DNA of 64,000 bases. Source: Ryuthela nishihirai (taxonomy: Eukaryota; Arthropoda; Arachnida; Araneae; Heptathelidae). The position numbers and the translations under genes were made by a program. Shown one piece after another: positions 9,739-20,960 of the stretch. The notes beneath the pieces were generated by a model. The model worked only from the letters and a program-made list of their open reading frames with translations. It ran no database searches and was not told the origin of the DNA. Numbering within the stretch: the stretch's first letter is position 1; each line of letters opens with the position of its first letter. The stretch lies in contig JAWZYU010000011.1 in NCBI GenBank assembly GCA_038380435.1, positions 76,009,501 to 76,073,500 of the forward strand. Direction: 5' to 3'.

Positions 9739-10459
9739 GGGTATGGTAAGCCTGTAAATGGTAGCTAGGCGTAAACTGGAAGGAGAGCTGTGTACCAATC
9801 CCTAGTGATGATGCACAGAACCGGCCAGGTCTAACACCTAATGTCCGACCCCGCCTTCTCGTGGTGCAGGCCGTTAGTAACTTTCAAAAGAGATATTCTC
9901 TTTTGGAAGGGAACGGAAGGGGAGGGCTGCCAGTTCAATATGGCCTGCTGATCTGGTCATCTATGGCCATTTTTTTCTTTTTTTTCAACCCTGCTGAGGA
10001 GTGGTCAACTTCACAGGGTCCTGGTGCTGACCATTTATACCTACTAGACTGGACTTGTTTATGGATTTGAGCTTGATTATTGATCCTGGACTTGCTGCAC
10101 TGGTGGGCCTCTGTTGAGGGAGAGTCTGCCGCTCTGTTTTCTGTTTGCTTCTGGGTTGCCACCTCTAAGTGAACAGAGGCATGGGATACCTTATATCAGC
10201 TGGTGGATAATCCTAATCAGAGGCCATCGCAGGTACCTGAACCTTACTTAGCTAGTTGGGCATCGTCAAGCCTAAACTGGAGTAATGCGTCTCAGGCAGG
10301 CCATGTGGCTCTTGAAAAAGTCCACTTGAAAAGGTGGTGCCTGAAGTTCCTACCAGCATCGGTGACTTCAGCCTTTAGCGGAGGAGGAACGGGTCTTTGC
10401 CCCATGCCTGCGATCAGGGGGCTGTTTGATATTGTTGGCCCTACCAATCTCAATAAACC

Positions 10460-13400
10460 TCATCATCATCATCATCATTCTCAAGCAGCCATGGGCTACG
10501 AAGGTCCAACCAGACCGCGCAGTTTAATTCTCCAAGCATATCTGTCCTGAGCTACATCTGCTGCATCCGGCCACTGTACACCAATTCTAACAAGGTACTG
10601 TTTGACATTGTCTGCCCACCGCATCCTAGGTCTCCCCCTCCTTCTGAGGCCTCCAGGCACACTGTTCATAACCCTATTCGCCAATCTATAATTATCCATT
10701 ATCCATATCCGGGCAACATGGCCAAACCAGCGGAGTCTCTCTCTGCACAATATGCTGCTTAAAGGAGGTTGCAAACTCCTTTGCCTAACCTCATCATTAG
10801 TTACAAAGTTAAACAACCTAATACCCCAGATACTGCGCAAGCATCTAGAATCAAAAGCATCTAGTTTCCTGTTATCTTGCTTACACAGCGTCCAAGTTTC
10901 ACTACCATAACTAACCCTAGAAAGAACTAAACTATTATACAGTCTAATATTAGTCTTTAGGTGTATACGCCTATTTCTCCACAATCTCCATAGATTCTTA
11001 AAAGTCCCGGCAGCAATACCTATTCGTCTGTTAATCTCATGCCGCACATCACCAGTATCAGTTACGCAGCTCCCAAGGTAATTAAACTGTGACACCTGCT
11101 CAAGACTACAACCATTCAGATTAACTGAATCACAGCCTGCCTGACCAATTTTCATCACTTTAGTTTTCTCTCTGTTTATAACCAAACCTACTGTACTACC
11201 AGTCTTATCAACAGTTCGAATGAAAGAGTTCATCTCATCAACATCATTTGCCAAAAGGGCTAAATCATCAGCATAATCTAAATGAGAAATTTCGTATCTC
11301 CAGCCCATTTAAGGCCAAAAGCTTTCCCTTGAAGTGAATTTCGCGTAACATAATCAACAACCAAACTAAAGAGAAAAGGAGACAAAATGCACCCTTGTCG
11401 AACACCAGAAGTAATGCTAAACCAATTGCTACAAGCCTTACCAACTCTCACACATGACTCAGTGTTATTATAGAGAGCTTTCATTATGTTAACTAGCTTG
11501 TCTGGTATACCATATGATCTCACAATCAACCACAAATTATGACGATCAACAGAGTCGAAAGCCTTTTTGAAATCAACAAAGCTAGCAACCAAAGGTTTCT
11601 GAAACTCTAAACATTTCTCAAGGATCTGCCTAAGTGAAAATATCTGATCTACACATCCCCTACCATTTCTGAATCCACATTGCTCATCACGCAATTGCCT
11701 GTCAACCAGATTCTTAATTCTATTAAGCACAATCATGGAAAGAACTTTACCTGGAATGGAGAGTAGGCTGATACCCCTATAGTTATCACAAGAACTGCGA
11801 TCACCTTTTTTGAAAATAGGGATAATAATAGCTCTGGTAAAATCTTTAGGAACCATGCCTTTATCATAAAAGTTATTCAAAATTTCAGTCATCCAAATGG
11901 TAACAGAAACATTCCCAGCTCTAAGCATTTCCGTAGTAATTTCATCCACCCCTGGGGATTTATGAAGTTTAAGTTTAGAAATAGCCAAACTAACTTCAGA
12001 TTGTGTTATAGGGCCAACATTAAAGCCAACAATGCATCTATCATCATTGCAAACAATGGGAGTAGAACTAACCACATTGTTTAGAACATCACTGAAATGC
12101 TCAGCCCACCTAGCCATGACAGAATCCTCACCTTCTATAACCTTGCCTTGTTTATCCTTCAATCCCTGTATACCTGTTCGTTTTCTACCACACAAAACAT
12201 TAACTATCTGGTACAGCTCTCTGCTATTGTGCTGCCTAACTGCTTCCTCAGCTTTGTCAGCAAGGCCATCAAGCCAAAGATTCTTATCAGTAGCTAACTG
12301 ATTCTTTACACGTTTATTAAGTTCTTTGTAATGCTTTCTATTAGGACTAGTAGGGTACTGATTAAGGACATTCCTGCAGTTCCTTCTTTCGGAAATAAGC
12401 TCAAGTGCCTTATCACTTAAATAATTCTGCCTCCTCTGTTCCTTTTTCCCTAAAAGAGTACTGTTAGTTTCCAAAAGAGCCTGTTTAAAATGGCCCCATT
12501 CTTCCTCAACTTCAGTATTAAGCAAATCATGACTGTCGTAATGACTAAGTAAACTATCATGGTAAGCTTTAGCTATAACTGGGTCTTTCAGAGCTTCAGT
12601 ATTAAAGGTAAATTTTTTAACCCTAGCACAACACTTTTTAAGTTTAAGTTGCAAGACACTTTTAACAAGGTAATGGTCAGATCCAATTTCAGCTCCCCTA
12701 TATGCCCTGGTATTTCTAACAGAACTAGCCCATTTGCTGTTAATTAATATTTAATCAATCATATTCTTATGCAGCCCATCAGGTGAAACCCATGTGTATT
12801 TATGTATGTCGCGGTGTTTGTAATATATGTTAGTTATTCTGAATCCATTGAGTTTACTTACCTGTAGGAGACGTTGCCCATTGCCATTGCAGCTACCAAT
12901 ACCAAAAGGGCCTATTACTCCTCCCCAAAGGTCAGAGTCGGTACCAACTTTGGCATTGAAGTCACCAAGAACAAGGGTAATATCTCCTTTCTTGACAGAA
13001 TTCAAAATATCCTGAAGTTGTCCGTAAAACCTATCCTTCTCATCCTCATCAGAATCCTCAGTGGGGGCATAACAGCAGATGACATTCAAGTCTTTAATGC
13101 TTGTCTGAAATTTTGCTGTAAGAAACCTTTCATTAATGCACTCATATCCTAGAAGAGCATCACTAGCATGTCTGCTGAGCAGCAGACCCACGCCTTGGTG
13201 ATGCTTTCCATCCTCCCTCCCTATAAAGAGAAATTTAAAGTTATTTTTAAGTATCTCACCTTTACCTGTCCATCTGGTCTCTTGCAAGCCTAGAATATCT
13301 AGGTTATAGCGCTGGAATTCCTGCATGAGGACATCAAGAGAATAATCTCTATGTAATGTCCTCACGTTCCACGTTCCTGTAGAGGGAAAATGATTAGTAG

Positions 13401-13866
13401 GATTTTTAAAGAAATTAGGTTTATTGAGATTAGGAGGGCCAACAATATCAAACAGCCCCCTGATCGCAGGCATGGGGCAAAGACCTGTTCCTCCTCTGCT
13501 AAAGGCTGAAGTCACCGATGCTGGTAGGAACTTCAGGCACCACCTTTTCAAGTGGACTTTTTCAAGAACTATATGGCCTGCCTGAGACACATTACTCCAG
13601 TTTAGGCTTGACGATGCCCAACTAGCTAAGTAAGGTTCAGGTACCTGCGATGGCCTCTGATTAGGATTATCCACCAGCTGATATAAGGTATCCCCTGCCT
13701 CTGTTCACTTAGAGCTGGCAACCCAGAAACAAACAGAAAACACAGCGGCAGACTCTCCCTCAACAGAGGCCCACCAGTGCAGCAAGTCCAGGATCCATAA
13801 TCAAGCTCAAATCCATAAACAAGTCCAGTCTAGTAGGTATAAATGGTCAGCACCAGGACCCTGTGA
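10460..13866 (-). mobile_element. RTE-type LINE (copy L1), nested inside L2
   Basis: Its 3' tail (CAT)n on the + strand starts at 10,460 and its 5' end is at 13,866 (caggaccctgtga in L2 orientation of the family). The host L2 reads ...aataaacct at the left junction and aacctaatatc at the right, leaving a 4-5 bp duplication (acct/aacct). It lacks about 270 bp of the 5' leader present in L2, so it is slightly 5'-truncated. It is the least damaged complete copy in the window. Confidence 0.88.
10496..13674 (-). pseudogene. Endonuclease-reverse transcriptase ORF of LINE copy L1
   Basis: Runs from 13,674 down to 10,496. After a roughly 100-residue N-terminal region (starts MDNPNQRPSQVPEPY) come endonuclease motifs TWNVRTLH, LGLQETRW, LVLGDFNAK and SDHYLV. 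The RT follows, with IIPIFKKGDRSSCDNYRGIS, FVDFKKAFDSVDRHN, SGVRQGCILSPFLF and the catalytic YADDLALLA near 11,270. The C-terminus has RLRWFGHVARI and RRRGRPRMRWADN. It would nick target DNA and copy element RNA. Only two clear breaks are seen: a nonsense codon at about 12,751 (the MID-Y-ILI tyrosine became a stop) and a one-base deletion near 11,290 just before YADD. Antisense frames here are shadows. Confidence 0.85.
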
Positions 13867-13871
13867 ACCTA

Positions 13872-16460
13872 ATATCTTTAAAAATCCTACTAATCATTCT
13901 CTCTCTGCAGGAACGTGGAACGTGAGGACATTACATAGAGATTATTCTCTTGATGTCCTCATGCAGGAATTCCAGCGCTATAACCTAGATATTCTAGGCT
14001 TGCAAGAGACCAGATGGACAGGTAAAGGTGAGATACTTAAAAATAACTTTAAATTTCTCTTTACAGGGAGGGAGGATGGAAAGCATCACCAAGGCGTGGG
14101 TCTGCTGCTCAGCAGACATGCTAGTGATGCTCTTCTAGGATATGAGTGCATTAATGAAAGGTTTCTTACAGCAAAATTTCAGACAAGCATTAAAGACTTG
14201 AATGTTATCTGCTGTTATGCCCCCACTGAGGATGCAGATGAGGATGAGAAGGATAGGTTTTACGGACAACTTCAGGATATTTTGAATTCTGTCAAGAAAG
14301 GAGATATTACCCAACTTGTTAAAAGTGTCTTGCAACTTAAACTTAAAAAGTGTTGTGCTAGGGTTAAAAAATTTACCTTTAATACTGAAGCTTTGAAAGA
14401 CCCAGTTATAGCTAAAGCTTACCATGATAGGTTACTTAGTCATTATGACAGTCATGGTTTGCTTAATACTGAAGTTGAGGAAGAATGGGGCCATTTTAAA
14501 CAGGCTCTTTTGGAAACTAACAGTACTCTTTTAGGAAAAAAGGAGCAGAGGAGACAGAATTATTTAAGTGATAAGGCACTTGAGCTTATTTCAGAAAGAA
14601 GGAACTGCAGGAATGTACTTAATCAGTACCCTACTAGTCCTAATAGAAAAGATTACAGAGAGCTTAATAAACGTGTAAAGGATCAGTTAGCTACTGATAA
14701 AAATCTTTTGCTTGATAGCTTGGCTGACAAAACTGAGGAAGCAGTTAGGCAGCACAACAGCAGAGAGCTGTACCAGATAGTTAATGTTTTATGTGGTAGA
14801 AAACGGACAGGCATACAGGGATTGAAGGATAAACAAGGTAAGGCTTCTGTCATGGCTAGGTGGGCTGAGCATTTCAGTGATGTTCTAAACAATGTGGTTA
14901 GTTCTACTCCCATTGTTTGTAATGACGATAGATGCATTGGCAGCTTTAATGTTGGCCCTATAACACAATCTGAAGTTAGTTTGGCTATCTCTAAACTTAA
15001 ACTTCATAAATCCCCAGGGGTAGATGAAATTACTACAGAAATGCTCAGAGCTGGGAATGTTTTGGTTACCACTTGGATGACTGAAATTTTGAATAACTTT
15101 TATGATAAAGGCATGGTTCCTAAAGATTTTACCAGAGCTATTATTATCCCTATCTTCAAAAAAGGTGATCGCAGTTCATGTGATAACTATAGGGGTATCA
15201 GCCTACTCTCTGTTCCAGGTAAAGTTCTTTCCATGATTGTGCTTAATAGAATTAAGAATCTGGTTGACAGGCAATTGCGTGATGAGCAATGTGGATTCAG
15301 AAATGGTAGGGGATGTGTAGATCAGATATTTTCACTTAGGCAGATTCTTGAGAAATGTTTAGAGTTTCAGAAACCTTTGGTTGCTAGCTTTGTTGATTTC
15401 AAAAAGGCTTTTGACTCTGTTGATCGTCATAATTTGTGGTTGATTGTGAGATCATATGGTATACCAGACAAGTTAGTTAACATAATGAAAGCTCTCTATA
15501 ATAACACTGAGTCGTGTGTGATAGTTGGTAAGGCTTGTAGCAATTGGTTTAGCATTACTTCCGGTGTTCGACAAGGGTGTATTTTGTCTCCTTTTCTCTT
15601 TAGTTTGGTTGTTGATTATGTTATGCGAAATTCACTTCAAGGGAAAGATTTTGGCCTTAAATGGGCTGGAGATACGAAAATTTCTGATTTAGATTATGCT
15701 GATGATTTAGCCCTTTTGGTAAATGATTTTGATGAGATCAACTCTATCATTCGAGCTGTTGATGAGACTGGTAGTAGAGTAGGTTTGGTTATAAACAGAG
15801 AGAAAACTAAAGTGATGAAAATTGGTCAGGCAGGTTGTGATTCAGTTAATCTGAATGGTTGCAGTCTTGAGCAGGTGTCACAGTTTAATTACCTTGGGAG
15901 CTATGTAACTGATACTGGTGATTGTGCGGCATGAGATTAACAGACGAATAGGTATTGCTGCCGGGACGTTTAAGAATCTATGGAGATTGTGGAGAAATAG
16001 GCGTATACACCTAAAGACTAAAATTATACTGTATAATAGTTTAGTTCTTTCTAGGGTTAGTTATGGTAGTGAAACTTGGACGCTGTGTAAACAAGATAAC
16101 AGGAAACTAGATGCTTTTGATTCTAGATGCTTACGCAGTGTCTTTTGGTGGTTTAACTTTGTAACTAATGGTGAGGTTAGGCAAAGGAGTCTGCAATCTC
16201 CTTTAAGCAGCATATTGTGCAGAGAGAGACTCTGCTGGTTTGGCCATGTTGCCCGTATGGATAATTATATATTGGCGAATAGGGTTATGAACAGTGTGCC
16301 TAGAGGCCTCAGAAGGAGGTGGAGTCCTAGGATGCGGTGGGCAGACAATGTCAAACAGTACCTTGTTAGAATTGGTGTGCAGTGGCCAGATGCAGCAGAT
16401 GTAGCTCAGGACAGATATGCTTGGAGAATTAAACTGCGTGGTCTGGTTGGACCTCCGTAG
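13872..16460 (+). pseudogene. Endonuclease-deleted RT ORF of LINE copy L2
   Basis: The main open part is 13,922-15,934 (670 codons), continued in another frame at 15,918-16,460 after a one-base insertion (gatactggtgattgtgcgg). The endonuclease start is present (LGLQETRW). About 300 bp encoding the GDFNA, IDYILI and SDH motifs is missing in frame: GDIT is followed at once by QLVKSVLQL near 14,311. RT motifs are intact, including FKKAFDSVDR and YADDLALLV near 15,700. A short deletion precedes SVMARWAEHF near 14,847. It could encode an endonuclease-dead RT, but the separation from its 5' leader by L1 makes expression unlikely. Confidence 0.82.
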
Positions 16461-16525
16461 CCCATGGCTGCTTGAGGAGGAGGAGGATGATGATGATAAG
16501 ATTCTGTGATGATTCACATAAGATT

Positions 16526-17090
16526 AAGAAGGGTCCTTGAAACTACTATCAGCTCGTACAGGCCGATTCATACAAGGACTACTAAGCCAAGCCAGGTTTA
16601 ACTGACCATTTCATGTAGAGCTAACACAACACAGAAAGAGTGCCTGCTGAAACAGAAATTCGCTCCCGAACAACTATGCCTGTTACAGCTCAAAATATTT
16701 AACAAAGTGAAAAATATGAATTAAAAAATCTAATTAAAAATATTTATCTCATCTTAAAAAAATAACTAAAGTATACCAATGATGAAATTCCTCTCTGAAT
16801 TCGTATTCGCTTCAAAGGAATATAAGGTATCGCTTGCCATACTCGTTGAAATATGCCCGCGTCCTCTCTTCCTTGTAAGTGAATACGAATGCAGCGAATG
16901 GTTTCATCATCGGTGCGCTTTAGTTTTATTTCTTAACTTTTTAGCTCGAGAAAGACAGGTATTTGTAACATTTTTAATTTATAAATTTTAATGCTTGCTG
17001 CATATGTTATTTTCCAATTAATAAAACATCCGAATTTATTAAATCACTGTATGTTTATTATTGCTCATATTCATATATTTGCTCATCATT
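16526..17090. repeat. Hairpin-ended tandem repeat, unit B right part
   Basis: Resumes after the LINE. About 160 bp (16,526-16,690) has no counterpart in units A and C. Then aacaaagtgaaaaatatgaa matches unit C (gacaaagcaaagatatgaa). The closing foldback spans about 16,757-16,945: ataactaaagtataccaatgatgaa on the left against ttcatcatcggtgcgctttag on the right. Antisense and sense frames here are not genes. Confidence 0.58.
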
Positions 17091-17950
17091 TCTAGGTTTG
17101 TCGGTTTGTTTATGTATTTCGAAAACTGTTGTTCCACAATATCTGCATAGTCTGTTGATCGATCTGGATCAAATAGATGTCAAATGAAAGCTTATGAGGC
17201 GGAGAGTTTCACAAACTATAATATTATACTTACTACACATTCTTCCCTCTTGCATAAAAGGAAATAGGAAAATGTTTGTTCCACAGTATCTCCCGAACGT
17301 GAAGACCGAAAGCTACGAATCAGGTGTCAAATTAAAGCTTGGGATGTGGTGACTGCAAAGGGCTAGTTCAAATTTCCCCACCTATCACTTCTGCTCCAAA
17401 AATTGAAGTCGTAAATATTACTAATGTAGATCTCAATGAGTTATTTCTCAAATCGGAGCTAGTGCAGTCCATAATGTCGTGGTTTACCTTAAATTACACG
17501 CCCTCGTCCTCCCAACAAAAAAAGACATGGAAGGGAATATTAACGGGACTAGTCGATTTTTAAATGTTGTATGCCAATGTAAGCACGTGCACATCAGCAA
17601 CCCTCTCTTCCGACGATGGGTGTTTTTAGTGACAAAGCAAAGATATGAATTAAAAATTTTCGAAAAAATACGATCATCCTGTTACGTTCTAAAAGTAAAA
17701 AAAATGAAGTTAAATCTCACTGATGGGGAAAAATCACTAACTAAATTCTTATTCACTTCAGCGGAAGATATGGAAGACAAAACCGATTTACTGAGTGGAA
17801 AAAAAATGTTAGCAGCATCCTTCTTTCACGTGCATACGAATTCATTGACTGATTATATCATTGGTGACCTTTAGTTTTATTTTGCTGCCTTTTAAAGCGC
17901 ATGTAGGAAGATAGTATTTTTTAATATTTTAATTACATTTTTATGTTTCT
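17091..17950. repeat. Hairpin-ended tandem repeat, unit C
   Basis: The only uninterrupted unit. It has the start string gtttgtcggtttgtttatg (17,096), the centre tatctcccgaacgtgaagaccg (17,290) and tcaaattaaagcttgggatgt (17,327). A closing foldback from about 17,703 (aatgaagttaaatctcactgatgg) reaches 17,880 (tggtgacctttagttttat). Short ORFs at 17,339-17,874 follow the repeat and do not match any family I know. Confidence 0.62.
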
Positions 17951-18949
17951 TACATTATAAAAACATTTTAATGCATATAATTACATGACCCTATATCGAT
18001 TACATGTTTAACGTTGTCATCCGTTCTTTAAATTCCGACGGCCAGCAAAATAATGAACGAGAAAAAAAAAGCTTGATTTTTTTTTATTGCTGTTTAAAAT
18101 GCTTATTATTGTTTAAAATATGAATCGGTTCTGAAGACTCTGGTTCAGAGTTCATTCAAATGCTTAGTATATAAACTTAATATTTTAATTAAAATATAAT
18201 GTATCATACAAATAATAACAAAAAGCAAAAAAAATTAATTTTATATTAAAAGCAAATGAAATTTGCTTCCAATATAAAATTTAATTTCACATATTTAATA
18301 TGATACGAAATTATAAGTATATTATTAAATATGCGCAGACATGCACATGTCTGCGCATATTTAATGCATGAAAATTGCATAATGAGATATGAAATCTTAT
18401 TATGCAATTTTAATAATAATAAGATATGAAAGTGAAGGACATGAGGGAATAATTTTTTTAAGTTGAATTTAACAAAACGTAATTGTAACTAATGATGGAT
18501 AGTTCATTTGAAACTAGACTGGCGATGATATGAACACAAGACAAAGATCTGGGAAATATCTGGCTCAGCCATATCACACTATATATGAAAATTGTACCTA
18601 TGGCCAAAAACGTGTTTACGCCTGTCAAGATCTGTATAGTGCTACTCATATTATACAGGGCTTCATAGTTTTTTCATTTTCATTTAATTTCGTTATCTTT
18701 CGTCAGTTTGTGTAAAGTTTTAATTTCATTATTATTTTATGAAACATTAGGCTGATTTTTGCAAATAATTCACTGGGCAACAAATTTTCATAAACGTCGT
18801 GCCTCTGGGATAAAAGTAGCCATTTCTTAAAGATTTCAAGTTGCTGAACACGAATATAACAATGAAAATGCAAAATTGGTTACGATTTCTGAGAAATACG
18901 CAATAGTTTTTATATAACATAGTAATACGTACATATGACATGTATCGGT
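17951..18949. other. A+T-rich stretch with hairpin cluster, no gene
   Basis: No gene is recognised. The notable content is the three-hairpin cluster at 18,238-18,411, annotated separately. Short frames at 18,458-18,941 are A+T-driven. Confidence 0.5.
18238..18411. repeat. Three consecutive hairpins
   Basis: Hairpin 1: arms 18,238-18,257 and 18,261-18,280 (20 bases, two mismatches). Hairpin 2: arms 18,324-18,343 and 18,346-18,365, perfect over 20 bases, centred on gcgcagacatg-ca-catgtctgcgc. Hairpin 3: arms 18,371-18,388 and 18,394-18,411 (18 bases, one mismatch). The sequence between them is almost pure A+T. Confidence 0.85.
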
Positions 18950-20960
18950 AAAACTCCGCTTCTACTTCCGACGTCGCTTTGTCCGTCGCTTGTACAGCTG
19001 CTCAGAATTATCATCTCTGGCGTGCGTCCAACAGTAGTCAGCCAACTTTGAAGTGGGCCTGTTTCCCTGGTATCCTTTCTCCATCGTTGCAAAGGTCTGG
19101 TGAAAACGTTCACCGTGTTCTTCGCTAACCATGCCGCAGTTGTCGGGGAAGAATTATAAGTGGGAATGGAGAAAGTGGATCTTTAAGGACACATTGCAGC
19201 CAAGTTTGTGATACAGAGAAACATGTCCTTAACTAGTTTCTTGTAGTGTCTGCCCTGACATTACCGATGAATTTAGTTGGCACCAGACGAAAAGCGTTCC
19301 AAGTTTTTTTCTCGTCACCCTGAAGCAGGTTGTGAAACATCTGGTCTCTGAACAACTAGTGGATTTGAGGACCCACAAATATTCCCTCTTTAATTTTCGC
19401 TTCTCTGAGTCGAGGGAATTTTTCAGCCAATTTGAAAACTGATGCAGTCCGGTTAATGGCTTTTACGAAGTTTTTAATCACACCGAGTTTGAGGTGTATG
19501 GATGGTAGCAGGATTTTTTACGTTTCTGCCAGTGCTGAGTGTTCCACATTCTTCTCTCCGACCTTCAGAGATTTCCGCTGAGTCCAGTTTCTCTTCACGA
19601 AGTGCAATGTCTTTCCTCGTCTGTCCCAATCACATATGAAACAGCAGAACTTAAGTATATACCACGAAACAGCAGAACCTCGTATATACCACCTGCAGAC
19701 CCATCAACAGAGCCACTACCTTCAAATAGCAACAGAGATGCCAGCCATACCTTCTGTATTGAAGATAGTTCAACAGCTGTTTTAGGTTGTCGTAGGTTCC
19801 TTTCATGTAGACAGCGTGTCCGACCAGAATGGACGGAAGTCGATTTCCATTATGCAGCAACACTGCCTTGAGACTCAATTTCGAGGAGTCTATGAATAGT
19901 CGCCATTCTTGAGGGTCATGTTTGATTCCGAGGGCATTCATCAGGCCTTCTACATTGGATCAGAACACAAGGTCGTCTTCCTTTCCGAAGTAAGGCACAG
20001 ACAGCTCATGACGAGTCCGAAACGAAATCACTCGAACATTTTCCTTGAGAAGATTCCATTAATTTAGTCTTGATCCAAGTAATTCTGCTTTGGCCTTGGA
20101 CAGCTCCAGATCGCGAACAAGATCGTTAATTTCTTCTTCGGTGAGAATGGGTGTTGCAGATGACGCACCGTGGCAGAGGTATGGATCATCATTAGGCACC
20201 GAAGGCTACTCAGAACCCGACTTCGGTTCTCCTCCCTCCTCATCTTCTGAATCGATGGAAAAATGTTTTGGAGGTTCGCCAACGGGAATGACTTCACAGT
20301 GAAGAACTGGTCGAAGAGCAGATTGTATATTCGGGCATGCTATTGTCCACTTCTTTTTCCTTGTGGTGCCTCCAAAAACAGGTGGAACCATGCAGAAGTA
20401 GCAGTCATTTGTGTGATTGCTTGGCTCTCTCCAAACCATAGGAACAGCAAACGGCATCGCCAGCCACTTCGGAAGTTTTCCACCACACGTGCTGCAGAAT
20501 ATGTGCGGGGCCCAGGTCTTGTCCTGGTCCCCGATCTTGAGTCCAAAATAAAACTCATACGCTGTTTTCACTATTGGAGTGATGGCCCTTTTCTGTCTTG
20601 CAAACATCATTGCCCGCAAATATAGCAAAATGTATCTGAACTTCTTGATATTCGGGTATGCTATTGTCCACTTCTTTTTCCTTGTGATGCCTCCAGAAAC
20701 AGGTGGAACAATGCAGAAGTAGCAATCATTTGTCTGATTGCTTGGCTCTCTCCAAACCATAGGAACAGCAAATGGCATCGCTAGCCACTTCGGAAGATTT
20801 CTTGCATACGTACTGCAGAATATGTGTGTGGCCCAGGTCTTGTCCTGGTCTCGATCTTGAATCCAAAATAAAACTCATACGCTGCTTTCACTATTGGAGT
20901 GATGGACCTTTTGTGGCTTGCAAACGTCACTTCCCGCAAATATAACAAAATGTATCTGCA
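18950..20960 (-). pseudogene. Broken gene of an uncharacterised multicopy arthropod family
   Basis: Read from 20,960 down to 18,950 the minus strand gives a recognisable but frameshifted protein. In order: RSITPIVKAAYEFYFG, GDQDKTWAPHIFC, MPFAVPMVWREPSN, DCYFC, then an acidic stretch, LTEEEINDLVRDL, PQEWRLFIDSSKLSLKAVLL, GHAVYMK, KVVALLMGLQ, SEEHGERFHQTFATMERRYQ and KLADYCWTH. I know these motifs from a lineage-expanded, intronless, uncharacterised family in arthropods and cnidarians; its function is unknown to me, and its paired cysteines suggest a metal-binding N-terminus. An internal tandem duplication of about 310 bp repeats the N-terminal block (20,333-20,644 and 20,645-20,955). Several frameshifts and stops make it inactive. 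A fragment of a second member lies at 43,865-44,089. Confidence 0.72.

Larger units (their letters stand above)
9739..16507 (+). mobile_element. RTE-type LINE (copy L2), split by a nested LINE
   Basis: The 5' part is 9,739-10,459 and the 3' part is 13,867-16,507; everything between is a later opposite-strand insertion. The ORF frame runs ...LFDIVGPTNLNKP at 10,459 and resumes with ...FKNPTNHS in front of TWNVRTLHRDYS after 13,867, as in the uninterrupted nested copy. It is bounded by an imperfect 18-bp duplication (gatgaatcgcataagatt at 9,721-9,738; gatgattcacataagatt at 16,508-16,525). The short 3' end finishes in GAG/GAT triplets. A single ORF with an APE-type endonuclease plus RT, and a short 3' UTR ending in a simple repeat, fit the RTE clade. 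Lesions include an in-frame endonuclease deletion near 14,311 and a one-base insertion near 15,921. Confidence 0.85.

Noticed and set aside
10203..10550. 115-codon + strand ORF with a run of six histidines
   Set aside because: It is a chimera: the 5' part of LINE L2 reading into the (CAT)n tail and antisense 3' end of the nested LINE L1. The histidines come from the microsatellite tail.
12032..12301. ORFs antisense to the LINE coding regions (also near 12,559, 12,874, 14,135, 14,683, 48,594, 62,749, 63,276 and 63,591)
   Set aside because: They recur in every LINE copy as shadows of the endonuclease-RT frame and have no independent motif.
2531..18411. CRISPR-like spacing of repeats
   Set aside because: The repeats are eukaryotic MITE, foldback and LTR structures; no short regularly spaced repeats or cas genes.
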